Part shown: positions 29,087 through 42,387 of the stretch, in pieces | How positions within the stretch are numbered: the stretch's first letter is position 1 | Layout of the letters: each line of letters starts with the position of its first letter | Assembly (NCBI GenBank): GCA_021413965.1 | Contig: JAIOPI010000025.1 | Location: forward strand, 1-64,000 | DNA length: 64,000 nucleotides | Direction of reading: 5' to 3' | Source of the DNA: Lentisphaerota bacterium | GTDB lineage: Bacteria; Verrucomicrobiota; Kiritimatiellia; UBA8416; JAIOPI01 | Made by a program: the position numbers and the translations under genes | Notes under the pieces: generated by a model | The model's database searches: none | Seen by the model: the letters and a program-made list of their open reading frames with translations, nothing else | Told to the model about the DNA's origin: nothing

Positions 29087-30441
29087 ACCCGCAACGCTAT
29101 TCCTTGATCCTGCTTTTGCTTGTGTCTCTCGACGTTCGTGGCGCAGAACCGCGGGGCGGCCCGGCGGGGACATTCCGCACCGACGTTCCTGCCGAACCGT
29201 GCAGCCTCATTCTGGGCCGGCCAACGCGCTCGTCGGTGGCGGTCAGCGTGCTCACGTCGACTGACACGGCGGGCTTCATCCGTTACGGAGCGGAATCTGA
29301 TCCCTGCACGAACAGGACGGAGACCGTTGACTTCAAGGCCGGCGAGTCACGGGTTGTGCGGCTCGATGGGCTGAGGGCCGACACCGGTTATCGCTATGTG
29401 TTTTGCCATCGCCTGGCATCGTCCACCGTTTTCCAGAGCAGCGCGGAACACACCTTCCGCACACAGCGTCCGCCCGGCGCCGCTTTCACGTTTACGATCA
29501 CCGCCGACTCCCATCTCGATGAAAACACCGCCCCGGCGATCTGCGCGAAGACGCTCCTCAACGCGTTGGCCGACCGGCCTGATTTCCACATCGATCTCGG
29601 CGATACCTTCATGACCGGCAAAAGCCGGGACCGGCCGGAGAGCGCGCTCCCGCAGTATCTCGCCCAGCGCTACTACTTCGGGCTCCTTTGCTCCTCAGCC
29701 CCGCTGTTTCTCGCCCTGGGCAACCATGACGGCGAGACGGGGCGTTACATGGACATCGCCACGCGCATGCGGACGGATCTCTTTCCAAACCCGTTGCCCA
29801 ACGGTTTCTACACCGGCAGCACCAACGGGAACTACTATGCGTGGCAGTGGGGTGACGCCCTTTTCGTCGTGCTCGATCCCTTCCGTTATTCCGACCGCCC
29901 GGCACGGGGGGCAGAAGGGGGCGGATGGAACTTCACACTCGGCCGTCCGCAGTACGACTGGCTTCAGAAGACGCTGGAGGACAGCGGATCGCGGTTCAAG
30001 TTCGTCTTCATTCATCACCTAGTCGGCGGCAGCGATCGGCAGGGACGCGGCGGCGCGGAAGCGGTTCCCTTCTTCGAGTGGGGCGGTCGCGACCTGGACG
30101 GCCGCGACGTGTTCACCGAAAAGCGGCCGGGCTGGCCAATGCCCATTCATGCGCTTCTGGTCAAGCAGGACGTGACCGCCGTCTTCCACGGTCACGATCA
30201 TTTCTACGCCAGGCAGGAAGTTGACGGCATTGTCTACCAACTCATTCCGCAGCCGGGGCATCCGGGTGAGGGCAGCGTACGAAGCGCTGGAGAGTACGGC
30301 TATGCAACCGGCGAGATTCTGCCGGGTACCGGCTACCTGCGCGTCACGGTCTCGAACTCGAAGGTCACTGTTGAATATGTGCGCACAGGAGCCGTTGTTC
30401 CGGTTGCTGCGACCTACACGGTCACGCCAAAGCGCCAATGA
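29083..30441 (+). CDS. Exported metallophosphoesterase with N-terminal beta domain, copy 2
   Basis: 452 residues. The ATG overlaps the preceding stop (ATGA), so the two are probably translated together. A signal peptide ends near VRGAE. It has the same plan as its neighbour: a beta domain beginning SLILGRPT, then ADSH, DLGDTF, LGNHDG, IHHLVGG and HGHDHF metal motifs. The insert after the GNHD motif is shorter and some ligand-context residues differ, so substrate range may differ. Last gene of the operon; no clear terminator follows. Confidence 0.85.
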   Translation: MNPQRYSLILLLLVSLDVRGAEPRGGPAGTFRTDVPAEPCSLILGRPTRSSVAVSVLTSTDTAGFIRYGAESDPCTNRTETVDFKAGESRVVRLDGLRADTGYRYVFCHRLASSTVFQSSAEHTFRTQRPPGAAFTFTITADSHLDENTAPAICAKTLLNALADRPDFHIDLGDTFMTGKSRDRPESALPQYLAQRYYFGLLCSSAPLFLALGNHDGETGRYMDIATRMRTDLFPNPLPNGFYTGSTNGNYYAWQWGDALFVVLDPFRYSDRPARGAEGGGWNFTLGRPQYDWLQKTLEDSGSRFKFVFIHHLVGGSDRQGRGGAEAVPFFEWGGRDLDGRDVFTEKRPGWPMPIHALLVKQDVTAVFHGHDHFYARQEVDGIVYQLIPQPGHPGEGSVRSAGEYGYATGEILPGTGYLRVTVSNSKVTVEYVRTGAVVPVAATYTVTPKRQ

Positions 30442-30565
30442 AGGCTGGCGTGCCTCCATGGCTGGCCAAACTGCTGATGTCGACAGAGCGCAGCATATCG
30501 TGGAAAGTCAGGTGCAACACGTAACGGATTGCATAGGAGACGGATGGGCTGCCCCGGGTACTGAT

Positions 30566-30640
30566 TGGCTCCGACGGCAGGGCTCGAACCTGCAACCTAG
30601 TGGTTAACAGCCACCCGCTCTACCATTGAGCTACGTCGGA
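30566..30640 (-). tRNA. tRNA-Asn (GUU)
   Basis: The minus strand folds into a full cloverleaf: 7-bp acceptor TCCGACG/CGTCGGA, D arm GCTC/GAGC, anticodon loop CTGTTAA giving GUU, and T arm GCAGG-TTCGAGC-CCTGC. Discriminator G and CCA are encoded. Confidence 0.95.
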
Positions 30641-30660
30641 ACAGCAACGAAGAAGGGGGA

Positions 30661-30689
30661 TTCTTACACTGCGCAGACTCGGACGACAA
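30661..30689 (-). promoter_or_regulatory. Possible promoter of tRNA-Asn
   Basis: TTGTCG and TAAGAA separated by 17 bases, about 20 bases before the tRNA 5' end. Confidence 0.35.
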
Positions 30690-30728
30690 GGGCAAATTAA
30701 CCGGATGGACGGAGAGGCGGCCTGACGA

Positions 30729-31349
30729 TCATTCGGCGCCCGCAACAGGCGTCCTCGCCGCCCCCCCCGATGCGCGCACAAAGGTCAGGGATGCCGAGTT
30801 CAGGCAATACCGCAACCCGCTCGGCGGGGGACCATCTTCGAAGACATGCCCCAGGTGGGCATCGCAGCGGGCACAGAGAATCTCCGTGCGCCGCATGCCG
30901 TGGCTATGGTCGGCGTGCGTCATCACATTTTCAGCCGCCACGGGTTCGAAGAAACTCGGCCAGCCCGTGCCCGAATCGAACTTGGACGTGGACGCAAAAA
31001 GCGGCAGGTCGCAGCAGACGCAATGGTACACCCCGGTCTCGTGATTGTCATAGAAGACCCCGCAAAACGCCGGCTCCGTGCCTTTGCCCCTCGCAACCCG
31101 GTATTGTTCGGCAGTCAATTGCTTCCGCCACTCGGCATCCGTCTTGACTACTTTATCCATGGTCTGAGCCTCAGTGAGGTGTCCCTGCGGGTCCAGCAAG
31201 CGAACGCGTACCGGTCCGGCGGCCGGCATGTCTTTTCCCGGAATGCCGGGGGAAAGCGGATCCGCCCCACAAGCCCCCATCAGCATGATGGCCAGCGCCA
31301 TGACCACGTGCCCCACGCCCATCTGTCGCCAGAGTCGATCGCCGCTCAT
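30729..31349 (-). CDS. msrB: Peptide-methionine (R)-S-oxide reductase, lipoprotein form
   Basis: 206 residues. The N-terminus has Arg residues, a hydrophobic run and a lipobox-like LMGAC (Cys27), so it is likely an envelope lipoprotein. The MsrB domain (about 65-195) has both zinc CxxC pairs (CVCC and CARC), [29 protein letters not shown] and catalytic Cys in RYCLNS. It repairs methionine-R-sulfoxide, here in exported proteins. No ribosome binding site precedes the ATG; TATAAT lies five bases upstream, so the mRNA may be leaderless. A second in-frame ATG (31322) would lose the charged n-region. Confidence 0.9.
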   Translation of the reverse strand: MSGDRLWRQMGVGHVVMALAIMLMGACGADPLSPGIPGKDMPAAGPVRVRLLDPQGHLTEAQTMDKVVKTDAEWRKQLTAEQYRVARGKGTEPAFCGVFYDNHETGVYHCVCCDLPLFASTSKFDSGTGWPSFFEPVAAENVMTHADHSHGMRRTEILCARCDAHLGHVFEDGPPPSGLRYCLNSASLTFVRASGGAARTPVAGAE

Positions 31350-31354
31350 GCGAG

Positions 31355-31384
31355 ATTATAACCGCCACGCCGGCTGTCGGCCAA
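31355..31384 (-). promoter_or_regulatory. Sigma-70 promoter of msrB
   Basis: TTGGCC, 18-base spacer, perfect TATAAT on the minus strand. The expected transcription start falls at or within one or two bases of the msrB ATG. Confidence 0.6.
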
Positions 31385-31406
31385 GCCTTTTGCCGGCCGG
31401 CATACG

Positions 31407-32057
31407 TCATTTCCACGCATAGCCGAGCACATCGACGAAGGCCCGGGCCAGGATCATATGGCCGACTTGATTCGGATGAACGCGATCCCAGGCCAGCGCC
31501 CCCGGATACTGCACCTTCAACGCCCGGTCCATTGCCGCCTGCGTGTCCACCAGCAGCGTGCGCTCCGCGTCCGCGATTTTTCTCACGACCGCACCATACT
31601 TGTCCATGGTTGCCCGCATCGGGTCGCGCCGATTGGACTCAATGTAGTAAGGCGTGACCATAATCAAACCCGTGACGCGCGGCCGCGTCAGTGCCACCAA
31701 CTCGCGCAGCGTGGTTTCATATTCCCGGAGGGAAACATGGCACTCCGGTTGCAGGGGGGAGTCGTACTGCCGCCACACATCGTTGATGCCGATCATGATC
31801 GACACCCAGTCCGGCTTGAGATCCAGGACGTCCGTCTGCCAGCGTGCCTTCAAATCGCGGACCGTGTGACCCCCGCAGCCCATGTTGACCACGCGAATTC
31901 CACGCTCCGGATAGGCCGCACCCAGCAGGGCGTTGACGAAACACACGTACCCCCGCCCAAGCGGATCGAAAAGGCCCTCGCCCACCGGCCGGGTGCGTCC
32001 GGCATCGGTAATCGAATCGCCAATCATCAGGAGCTTGGAGCCTTTTTGCAGTTTCAT
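31407..32057 (-). CDS. SGNH/GDSL-family hydrolase
   Basis: 216 residues, AAAGGA before the ATG. Block I is MIGDSITDAG (Ser nucleophile), block II has MGCGGHTV, block III is GINDVW, and block V DRVHPNQVGH carries the Asp-His pair. All four SGNH residues are present. No signal peptide, so it is probably a cytosolic esterase or lipase acting on acyl or acetyl esters, including carbohydrate acetyl groups. The substrate cannot be told. It follows a regulator gene in the same direction but 66 bases away. Confidence 0.9.
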   Translation of the reverse strand: MKLQKGSKLLMIGDSITDAGRTRPVGEGLFDPLGRGYVCFVNALLGAAYPERGIRVVNMGCGGHTVRDLKARWQTDVLDLKPDWVSIMIGINDVWRQYDSPLQPECHVSLREYETTLRELVALTRPRVTGLIMVTPYYIESNRRDPMRATMDKYGAVVRKIADAERTLLVDTQAAMDRALKVQYPGALAWDRVHPNQVGHMILARAFVDVLGYAWK

Positions 32058-32123
32058 GCGAATCCTTTCAACAGTTACCCGGTCTCAGGATAGGCATGAT
32101 GCACGGCGGCGCGGCAGGGTCAA

Positions 32124-33371
32124 TCACACGTTGACGACTTCGCACGCCTTGTCATTACGTGCCTGCAGGAAGTCCCGCAGCCAGCGACCACGCGCCGAGG
32201 GCTTGGCACTCGAAGGCACGGGCGTTGAAGGGAAGGGCACAGTCTTCTGGAGTGCAGCGGGCAAACGCTCGCGGGCAATCGATGCGCCCGGCGCCACCGC
32301 CGCGAATCCATCGACAACCGCGCTCAGCTCGTCAACATTGCCGGGCCAGTCGTAGTGCTCCAGAAGGGCGCGGACGTCGGCGTCCAGCAGTCGCGGCGCC
32401 CCGCTGAGGTCGCGCAGGAAGTGATGCGTCAGAGGCAGGATATCCTGGCGGCGTTCTCGCAGCGGGGGCACCCGGAAGGAAAATCGGTTCAATCGCTCGA
32501 ACAATTCCCGATCGAATAGCCCCTGTTCCACATATTTTGTGATATTCACCGCCGTCGTGGCAATGACGCGCGGCCCAACGGTGATCCGTTGCAGGGCTTC
32601 ATGGTCTTCCTGAGTGGCCGAGATCCGCCGCTTCAGCATGTCCAACAGTTCCTGCTGGAACGACGCCGGTAGCATCTCGACGTTAACGAAACACACGGTG
32701 CCACTGGCGGCGCTGATGGTGTCCTCTGCGTCCGCCATTCCCCCTCCGCTGTGATGGGAATCCACTTCGGCGGTCAAGTCAGCGCAATTCAACTCGAAGT
32801 AGGAATCCTTGGTCCGCCCCGCCAGATCGTGTACGGCGCTGGCGACCCTGCGCTTCCCAACCCCCTTCTCGCCCGATATGAGCAATGGAATCTCGGTCGG
32901 GGCCAGACGGCGCATGGTGTTCATCAAGGCCTGCATGGCCGTGCTGTTGATGACGAACTGACCGGGGCCATACACAATCTCAGGAATCCGCTCCGCGCCG
33001 TCCGCGCAGTCTGCCTGCTCAAGGGCACGCTCGACGGTCCAGATCATGTCCGCCATTTCAAATGGCTTGGTGATGTAATCGAATGCGCCCAGATTCAGGG
33101 ATTCCAACGCGGTCTCCACGCTTCCGCGGCCCGTCAACATCACCACCGGCAAATCGGGAAACGGCTTGCGAATGCGGCGCAGAATGTCCATGCCACCCAT
33201 CGGTTGCATCCAAATGTCGCAAATCACAAGATCGAAGGCCTCGCTCTGCAGCAGCGTCAGGGCCGAAGGCCCCTCCGTCAAGGCCTTCACCTCGTAACCC
33301 TTTGACTGAAGCACATGGGCAATCAGTGACAGGAAACCGGCTTGGTCATCAATGACAAGAATTCGCGACAT
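32124..33371 (-). CDS. NtrC-like response regulator with degenerate AAA+ domain and no DNA-binding tail
   Basis: 415 residues from the ATG at 33371. The receiver is intact (Asp8, Asp9, Asp52, Thr80, Lys102). The central domain resembles sigma-54 activators: Walker A GEKGVGK (167-173), FDRELFERLNRFSFRVPPLRER, and DWPGNV. However the GAFTGA loop is missing, with a short HHSGGG-containing segment in its place. Walker B reads GTVCFVNV where GTLFLDEI is usual, so both acidic residues are gone, and the WPGNVRE arginine is Asp (WPGNVDE). No Fis-type HTH follows; the tail is Pro/Ser/Lys-rich. It probably cannot drive sigma-54 open complexes, and may act by protein contacts. No cognate kinase is adjacent. 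Confidence 0.85.
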   Translation of the reverse strand: MSRILVIDDQAGFLSLIAHVLQSKGYEVKALTEGPSALTLLQSEAFDLVICDIWMQPMGGMDILRRIRKPFPDLPVVMLTGRGSVETALESLNLGAFDYITKPFEMADMIWTVERALEQADCADGAERIPEIVYGPGQFVINSTAMQALMNTMRRLAPTEIPLLISGEKGVGKRRVASAVHDLAGRTKDSYFELNCADLTAEVDSHHSGGGMADAEDTISAASGTVCFVNVEMLPASFQQELLDMLKRRISATQEDHEALQRITVGPRVIATTAVNITKYVEQGLFDRELFERLNRFSFRVPPLRERRQDILPLTHHFLRDLSGAPRLLDADVRALLEHYDWPGNVDELSAVVDGFAAVAPGASIARERLPAALQKTVPFPSTPVPSSAKPSARGRWLRDFLQARNDKACEVVNV

Positions 33372-33598
33372 GTTCCCTTCTTCCCCCCCCCACAGATGAC
33401 ACCCGGACTCGGACCCTGCAGCACCTTCCACGCCAAGTGCCGCCAGAACCCGGAATCGCTCATTTTCGGCAATTCAGGCCCCCCCTGCGGCATTTATCTC
33501 CGGCGAGGCCACGCCAACTGACGCAGGGTGGTGTACTGTAGGCCTTAAGAACTCAACGCCCGTCACGGGATACGACACCCCTGCACCTGCCCCCGTGC

Positions 33599-33627
33599 TT
33601 GACACGATGGCAGCGCGGTCGTTTAAT
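33599..33627 (+). promoter_or_regulatory. Sigma-70 promoter of the DUF5107 gene
   Basis: Consensus TTGACA, 17-base spacer, TTTAAT. Predicted transcription start is near 33634, giving a leader of about 65 bases. Confidence 0.65.
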
Positions 33628-33699
33628 CCGCCCTTTTCGCCATGTTAGTGAACTGGCCGCGTCCGGGCGGCTCGTGCCCCGAATGAGGAACCCTTTCTT

Positions 33700-35850
33700 A
33701 TGTCGTTGACCCTGAAGGCGCGTGGGACGGAATTGCGTGTCGCTCCATACGATATTCGTGCGGCGGCATTGGGCTCGGAGAATCCATTCCCTCCCATGGA
33801 GAAGACCCCGCGCTCGAAAATTGCCCACGATGACCCCAAGCACCGGACGCAACACCATGGTCTGCGAATTGGATATGGCAAGGGTGGGACCCTCCTGCCG
33901 TACACGATGCAAGACGGCTATACGCGCGCGTTGAAGCGGCAACGTTTTAACTCTGTCGTGCTCGAGAACCGGTTCCTGCGTGCGACCTTCCTGCCGGAAC
34001 TCGGTGGCCGCCTCTGGTCGCTCTATCACAAAGCCGGCCGCCGCGAACTCTTGGATGTGAATCCGGTGATTCAACTCGGCAACCTCGGGTATCGGGATGC
34101 CTGGTTCGCCGGTGGAGTGGAGTGGAATGTGTGCCAGTTGGGGTACCATACTCCACTGACCTGCTCGCCCATGTTCGCCGGGGTTCTTCGTCTTCGGGAC
34201 GGAACGCCTGTGCTTAGACTCTGGGAATGGGAACGGCGGCGGGAAATGGCCTATCAAATCGACGCCTGGCTGCCGGCAGATTCACCGTTCCTGCGCGTAC
34301 GCTTCCGCCTGCACAATGGTCACGCGTATACCCTCCCCGTTTATGAGTGGTCAAACATAGCCGTCGACGAGACCCCTGACACACGCGTCATTTCGCCGGC
34401 CGATCGCGTCTTTATCAACCAGTACGATTTGAAAGGCCTGCGAACGACGAGAGAGGCCTTGCCCACGTTCAAGGGTGTTGACATCACCCACCCAACCAAT
34501 GGGCACAGCGCCCGCGACTATTTCTTCAATGTGAAACCGGCTCGCCAGTGGATCACGGCCCTGCGAAGCGATGGCAAGGGACTGATTCAAACATCCACAT
34601 CCCGTCAAATCGGCCGGAAGCTGTTCATCTGGGGCATGGCCCCGGGCGGCAGACGCTGGCAGGAATACCTGGCCGTGCCCGGCCACAATTACATCGAAAT
34701 CCAGGCCGGGCTCGCGAGCACTCAACTCGAAAGCGTTCCCATGCCGCCCGGCGCAACATGGGAATGGCTTGAAGCCTACGGTCTCATGGAGGCGGATGCC
34801 ACGATCACTCATGGTCGCGACTGGAAGGCGGCGTACCGGCATGTCGGCGGACAGTTGGACACGCGACTGCCCGCGGCAACGCTGGAGCGCGAGTTGAGGG
34901 AGACGTCGGCCATGGCTGACCAGCATCCCGAAACCATGCTCATGCGCGGAAGCGGTTGGGGTGCGCTTGAGCGAATACAGCGCGAGAGCGCCTCCCTGCC
35001 CATGCCTTGGGCGCGAGGGCTTGCCTTTGACAACGCCTCTCTCGGCAAGGATCAGGCCCCCTGGCTGCGCCTGTTGCATGACGGGGTCTTGCCCGAACGG
35101 GCGCCCACCTCGGCTCCCGGGGCGTATATGGTCAACCCAACCTGGCGCAAGATGCTTGAGGCGTCCATCGCGCGCGGAGACAGCGACCACTGGCTCGGTT
35201 GGTTTCATCTCGGGGTCATGCGCTACGACGCCGCAGACTCCAACACAGGCGCACGTCTGGCCTGGCAGCAATCCATGAAGTTAACGCCCAATCCATGGGC
35301 GGCACGTTGCCTGGCCAGACTCGCCATGCGCGACGATGACGTTCGGACCGCATGCGCCCTATATGAGCGCGCCCTGCGAATGCGGCCGCACGATTCCCGT
35401 CTGGCCGGAGAAGTATGCGACGTCCTACGCTTCGCACGCCGGGCACGCCGTGTGCTTCAAATCATCAAGGGGCTGCCAAAGTCCGCGCAGGGCGCTGACC
35501 GAGTCCAATTGGCAAAGGCATGGGCGGCACTGGATCTCGGCGATAGTCAGACTGCCATCGACATCATAACCAGCCGGGAATTCGCCTGCATTCGCGAGGG
35601 CGAGCTTTCATTGCCGAGCATCTGGTTTCGCGCACACGAAATCCGACTCTCGCAAGCTGATCGTATTCCAATCACTCGCTCGCTCCGCCTCCGCGTGAGG
35701 AAGGAATGCCCCCCCCCCTGGGCCATCGACATGCGTATGAATATCGGGACGGCGGAAGAAGACGTAAGCTACGAAGAGCATGTTGAGGCCAAATTGGAGC
35801 GGCGCCGCCAGCGCGCCCTTGGCAAGTCAAGATCCAAGCAAGGCCAGTAA
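33700..35850 (+). CDS. DUF5107-family protein with TPR-like C-terminal region
   Basis: 716 residues with GAGGAA upstream of the ATG. Residues of about 80-390 match the DUF5107 beta-sandwich type (LPELGGRLWSLYHKAGRREL, GGVEWN, a galactose-mutarotase-like fold that binds sugars). Residues of about 470-650 are helical and TPR-like (WFHLGVMRYDAAD, AWQQSMKLTPNPWAARCLARLA, YERALRMRPHD). No signal peptide is evident. Homologues are common in PVC bacteria and Bacteroidetes near carbohydrate genes, but the function is not established. The tail is strongly basic (RRRQRALGKSRSK). It stands alone with its own promoter. Confidence 0.8.
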   Translation: MSLTLKARGTELRVAPYDIRAAALGSENPFPPMEKTPRSKIAHDDPKHRTQHHGLRIGYGKGGTLLPYTMQDGYTRALKRQRFNSVVLENRFLRATFLPELGGRLWSLYHKAGRRELLDVNPVIQLGNLGYRDAWFAGGVEWNVCQLGYHTPLTCSPMFAGVLRLRDGTPVLRLWEWERRREMAYQIDAWLPADSPFLRVRFRLHNGHAYTLPVYEWSNIAVDETPDTRVISPADRVFINQYDLKGLRTTREALPTFKGVDITHPTNGHSARDYFFNVKPARQWITALRSDGKGLIQTSTSRQIGRKLFIWGMAPGGRRWQEYLAVPGHNYIEIQAGLASTQLESVPMPPGATWEWLEAYGLMEADATITHGRDWKAAYRHVGGQLDTRLPAATLERELRETSAMADQHPETMLMRGSGWGALERIQRESASLPMPWARGLAFDNASLGKDQAPWLRLLHDGVLPERAPTSAPGAYMVNPTWRKMLEASIARGDSDHWLGWFHLGVMRYDAADSNTGARLAWQQSMKLTPNPWAARCLARLAMRDDDVRTACALYERALRMRPHDSRLAGEVCDVLRFARRARRVLQIIKGLPKSAQGADRVQLAKAWAALDLGDSQTAIDIITSREFACIREGELSLPSIWFRAHEIRLSQADRIPITRSLRLRVRKECPPPWAIDMRMNIGTAEEDVSYEEHVEAKLERRRQRALGKSRSKQGQ

Positions 35851-36033
35851 CCCGACCGCGGGACAGGGTCCCGTGCACGGCTGCGTCGCGTGCCCCATTC
35901 GCTTCCCGGATTCCGCCCCTCGCGCTAACGCGTGCACGGCGTCGATGCATCCGGACTCGCGTTTGCCCACCAATCCCGCCTTCGACGGGCGGTAGGGCTC
36001 GTGAGCCCCACCCCGCTGAAACCAGGCCGGTCC

Positions 36034-36072
36034 AAAAAAAAAGCAGGACCTGCTCAACGCAAGCCCTGCTTT
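36034..36072 (-). terminator. Intrinsic terminator of the rRNA operon
   Basis: On the minus strand an 8-bp stem AAAGCAGG/CCTGCTTT is followed by a run of T (seven A on the plus strand at 36034-36040). It begins 11 bases after the 5S gene. Confidence 0.8.
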
Positions 36073-36082
36073 GGAAAAAAAT

Positions 36083-36197
36083 CCCGGCAACGTGCTACTC
36101 TCCCACGACCGAGCGCCGCAGTACCATCGCCGCTGAGGCCCTTCACTTCCGTGTTCGAAATGGGAACGGGTGTTTCCTCCTCGCTATGATCACCGGG
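36083..36197 (-). rRNA. rrf: 5S rRNA
   Basis: About 115 bases. Ends pair as CCCGG/CCGGG and the internal segments CCCGTTCCCATTTCGAACACGG-type and GGGAGAGTAG are standard 5S features. It lies after 23S and just before the terminator. Ends may be off by a few bases. Confidence 0.93.
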
Positions 36198-36283
36198 AAA
36201 AGGGATTTTTCGTCCGCTCACGTCTCAAGCCGCGTCCTCGATATGACTCGATGTACACGACTCACGCCATGAGCGTCCGATCT

Positions 36284-36360
36284 TGAATAGAGGGTAGCAC
36301 TACTTCTGACACGACGTGTGGCTGTCCGCCAAGGCGAAGCCCACGACGGCAGTTGACATG
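36284..36360 (-). other. 3' arm of the 23S precursor processing stem
   Basis: The minus-strand transcript here is complementary over about 75 bases, with few interruptions, to 39389-39476 on the other side of the 23S gene. The core is ACGACGTGTGGCT on the plus strand. This is the long stem cleaved by RNase III-type enzymes. Confidence 0.75.
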
Positions 36361-36376
36361 CCGAGTGAAGAAAAAA

Positions 36377-39326
<2,950 letters not shown>

Positions 39327-39388
39327 TATCAAGACTCGGACACCTGCCCACCTTCCAGGCACCGTAGTGCCCTTCACAGTAAGCAGGA

Positions 39389-39476
39389 TCATCTCAACGT
39401 CCGTGTGGTCCCCGCCTCGGCGGAAAGCCACACGTCGTCTCAAAAGTTGCTATACCCTCTATTCAATTGTCAAAGA
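39389..39476 (-). other. 5' arm of the 23S precursor processing stem, with boxA-like motif
   Basis: Pairs with 36284-36360. Directly before it the transcript reads TTCTTTGACAATTGAA, a boxA-like antitermination sequence that also occurs in the 16S leader. Confidence 0.7.
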
Positions 39477-39568
39477 ACGATTTTTTCTGAGGCGTGCCGG
39501 CCAGCGGTCGGCACGCCTCAGAAAAAACCATACTGTCTGGGAGCAATCGATGCTCGTGGAGCCCGAAA

Positions 39569-39645
39569 TGGTGGGCGTGACTGGAGTCGAACCAGTGACC
39601 TCGTCCTTATCAGGGACGCGCTCTAACCAGCTGAGCTACACGCCC
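39569..39645 (-). tRNA. tRNA-Ile (GAU)
   Basis: Full cloverleaf with acceptor GGGCGTG/CACGCCC, anticodon loop CTGATAA giving GAU, T loop TTCGACT, encoded discriminator A and CCA. Lies in the 16S-23S spacer. Confidence 0.96.
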
Positions 39646-39737
39646 TCAACCGTCACGCCCCTGCAAGGCCGCCCGGCTCTGCCGTCGGCATCACCGACGC
39701 ACCGCGCCATAGCTCGTTTCCGCCACGCGATGGCGGA

Positions 39738-39813
39738 TGGTGGAGGCAACCGGGTTCGAACCGGTGACCCCGAGCTTGCAAAGCTCGTGCTCTACCAACT
39801 GAGCTATGCCCCC
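39738..39813 (-). tRNA. tRNA-Ala (UGC)
   Basis: Acceptor GGGGGCA/TGCCTCC, anticodon loop TTTGCAA giving UGC, T loop TTCGAAC, encoded A-CCA. Second spacer tRNA of the rRNA operon, nearer to 16S. Confidence 0.96.
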
Positions 39814-40177
39814 GAAAGCGATTCAGCTTCCCGTGTGCAGATTGCCGATTTGGTCACCCAAGCCGAAATCAACCCGCAAACGCAAATCGCCAATCGGCCA
39901 TGCTCCAGGTCCCCGATAACTCCCAGACTTACAGAATCATTCACATAGGCCGGCAAACTTCGAAGCGGAAGTGGTGTGACGGGCAATGCTTGCGCCAGGC
40001 GCGAACATAACGACAAGGTTTGACAGTACCGATATCCCCGATACTGCCTTCTGCCTGGTCACCCACGTGACCAAGCGACTGACCTAGCAAGGCTTTTGCC
40101 GATGGCGGCCGGCTTCTGTACGGCTGCAAGCAGCCAAACGTTGTCCAGCGTTCATCGTCAATGCCGAGCTGCTCCTT
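39814..40177 (-). other. 16S-tRNA-Ala spacer, no gene seen
   Basis: 364 bases of transcribed spacer. I see no tRNA or credible coding frame. Confidence 0.6.
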
Positions 40178-41742
<1,565 letters not shown>

Positions 41743-42159
41743 GAAATTTTCAAACAGCCGTTTCGCCGTAGCTCCAGTTGCCCGATAGGAGAAGTACACC
41801 TCCTCCACACGAACAACCTTCAACGCCGCGACGCACGACTGCACTTACGAGACTATTAGCCTAACACAAGCAATTACCAATCACACCACTTCCGATCCGA
41901 AGTGATCGCACTGCTCCCTCTCCTCCAAGCTTCCGATCGGGCGCTTGACAGCCCAACCAGCCCTGGACTCTGGGACCCAGCACTATAGTCGCCGGAGATC
42001 GATTCCCCGACGATGTGGCTATGTGAACGATTCAGTTGTCAAAGATCAAAGAGACGAACCAGACCCTGCTCTCATGATCCCATAAAGAACATCACGAGAA
42101 CACCGTCTTGCCGTTCTCGGCAGTGACGGCGCGATCTCCGTCACTCATTCATCCGGCGA
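41743..42159 (-). other. rRNA operon leader with boxA-like sequence
   Basis: About 415 transcribed bases between promoter and 16S. It includes TGATCTTTGACAACTGAA on the transcript strand (near 42025-42045), matching the boxA-like motif in the 16S-23S spacer. No gene is supported here. Confidence 0.6.
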
Positions 42160-42188
42160 ACTCTACAGATCACCCTCGTGAGTGTCAA
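42160..42188 (-). promoter_or_regulatory. rRNA operon promoter
   Basis: TTGACA, exactly 17 bases, TAGAGT on the minus strand. Upstream of the -35 lie A-rich tracts (TTAAAAAAAG and GAAGAAAAA) like an UP element. This is the best -35/-10 pair upstream of 16S. Confidence 0.75.
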
Positions 42189-42351
42189 CACCCTTGCTGC
42201 GTTTTTCTTCACTTTTTTTAACCCCCCCGAAAATGCCTTATTTCATTGGTGTTTTGGGGGGTATCGGTCCGACGCGCCGCGCCATTTTTGTGACGAGCTG
42301 ATTCTTTTTTGTTTCAGCTCACCCAATTCGTCATCCGCTTGCACACCATTC

Positions 42352-42381
42352 TCGACTCGCCGGCGCCCCGGCAGGCATACT
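42352..42381 (+). promoter_or_regulatory. Putative promoter of pyrF, leaderless arrangement
   Basis: TCGACT, 18 bases, CATACT. Six bases separate the -10 from the ATG, so transcription would start at the start codon. Confidence 0.45.
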
Positions 42382-42387
42382 TTACCC

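Noticed and set aside
42205..42275. C-tract/G-tract inverted repeat between the rRNA promoter and pyrF
   Set aside because: The arms pair imperfectly and no T run follows on either strand, so no terminator is claimed.
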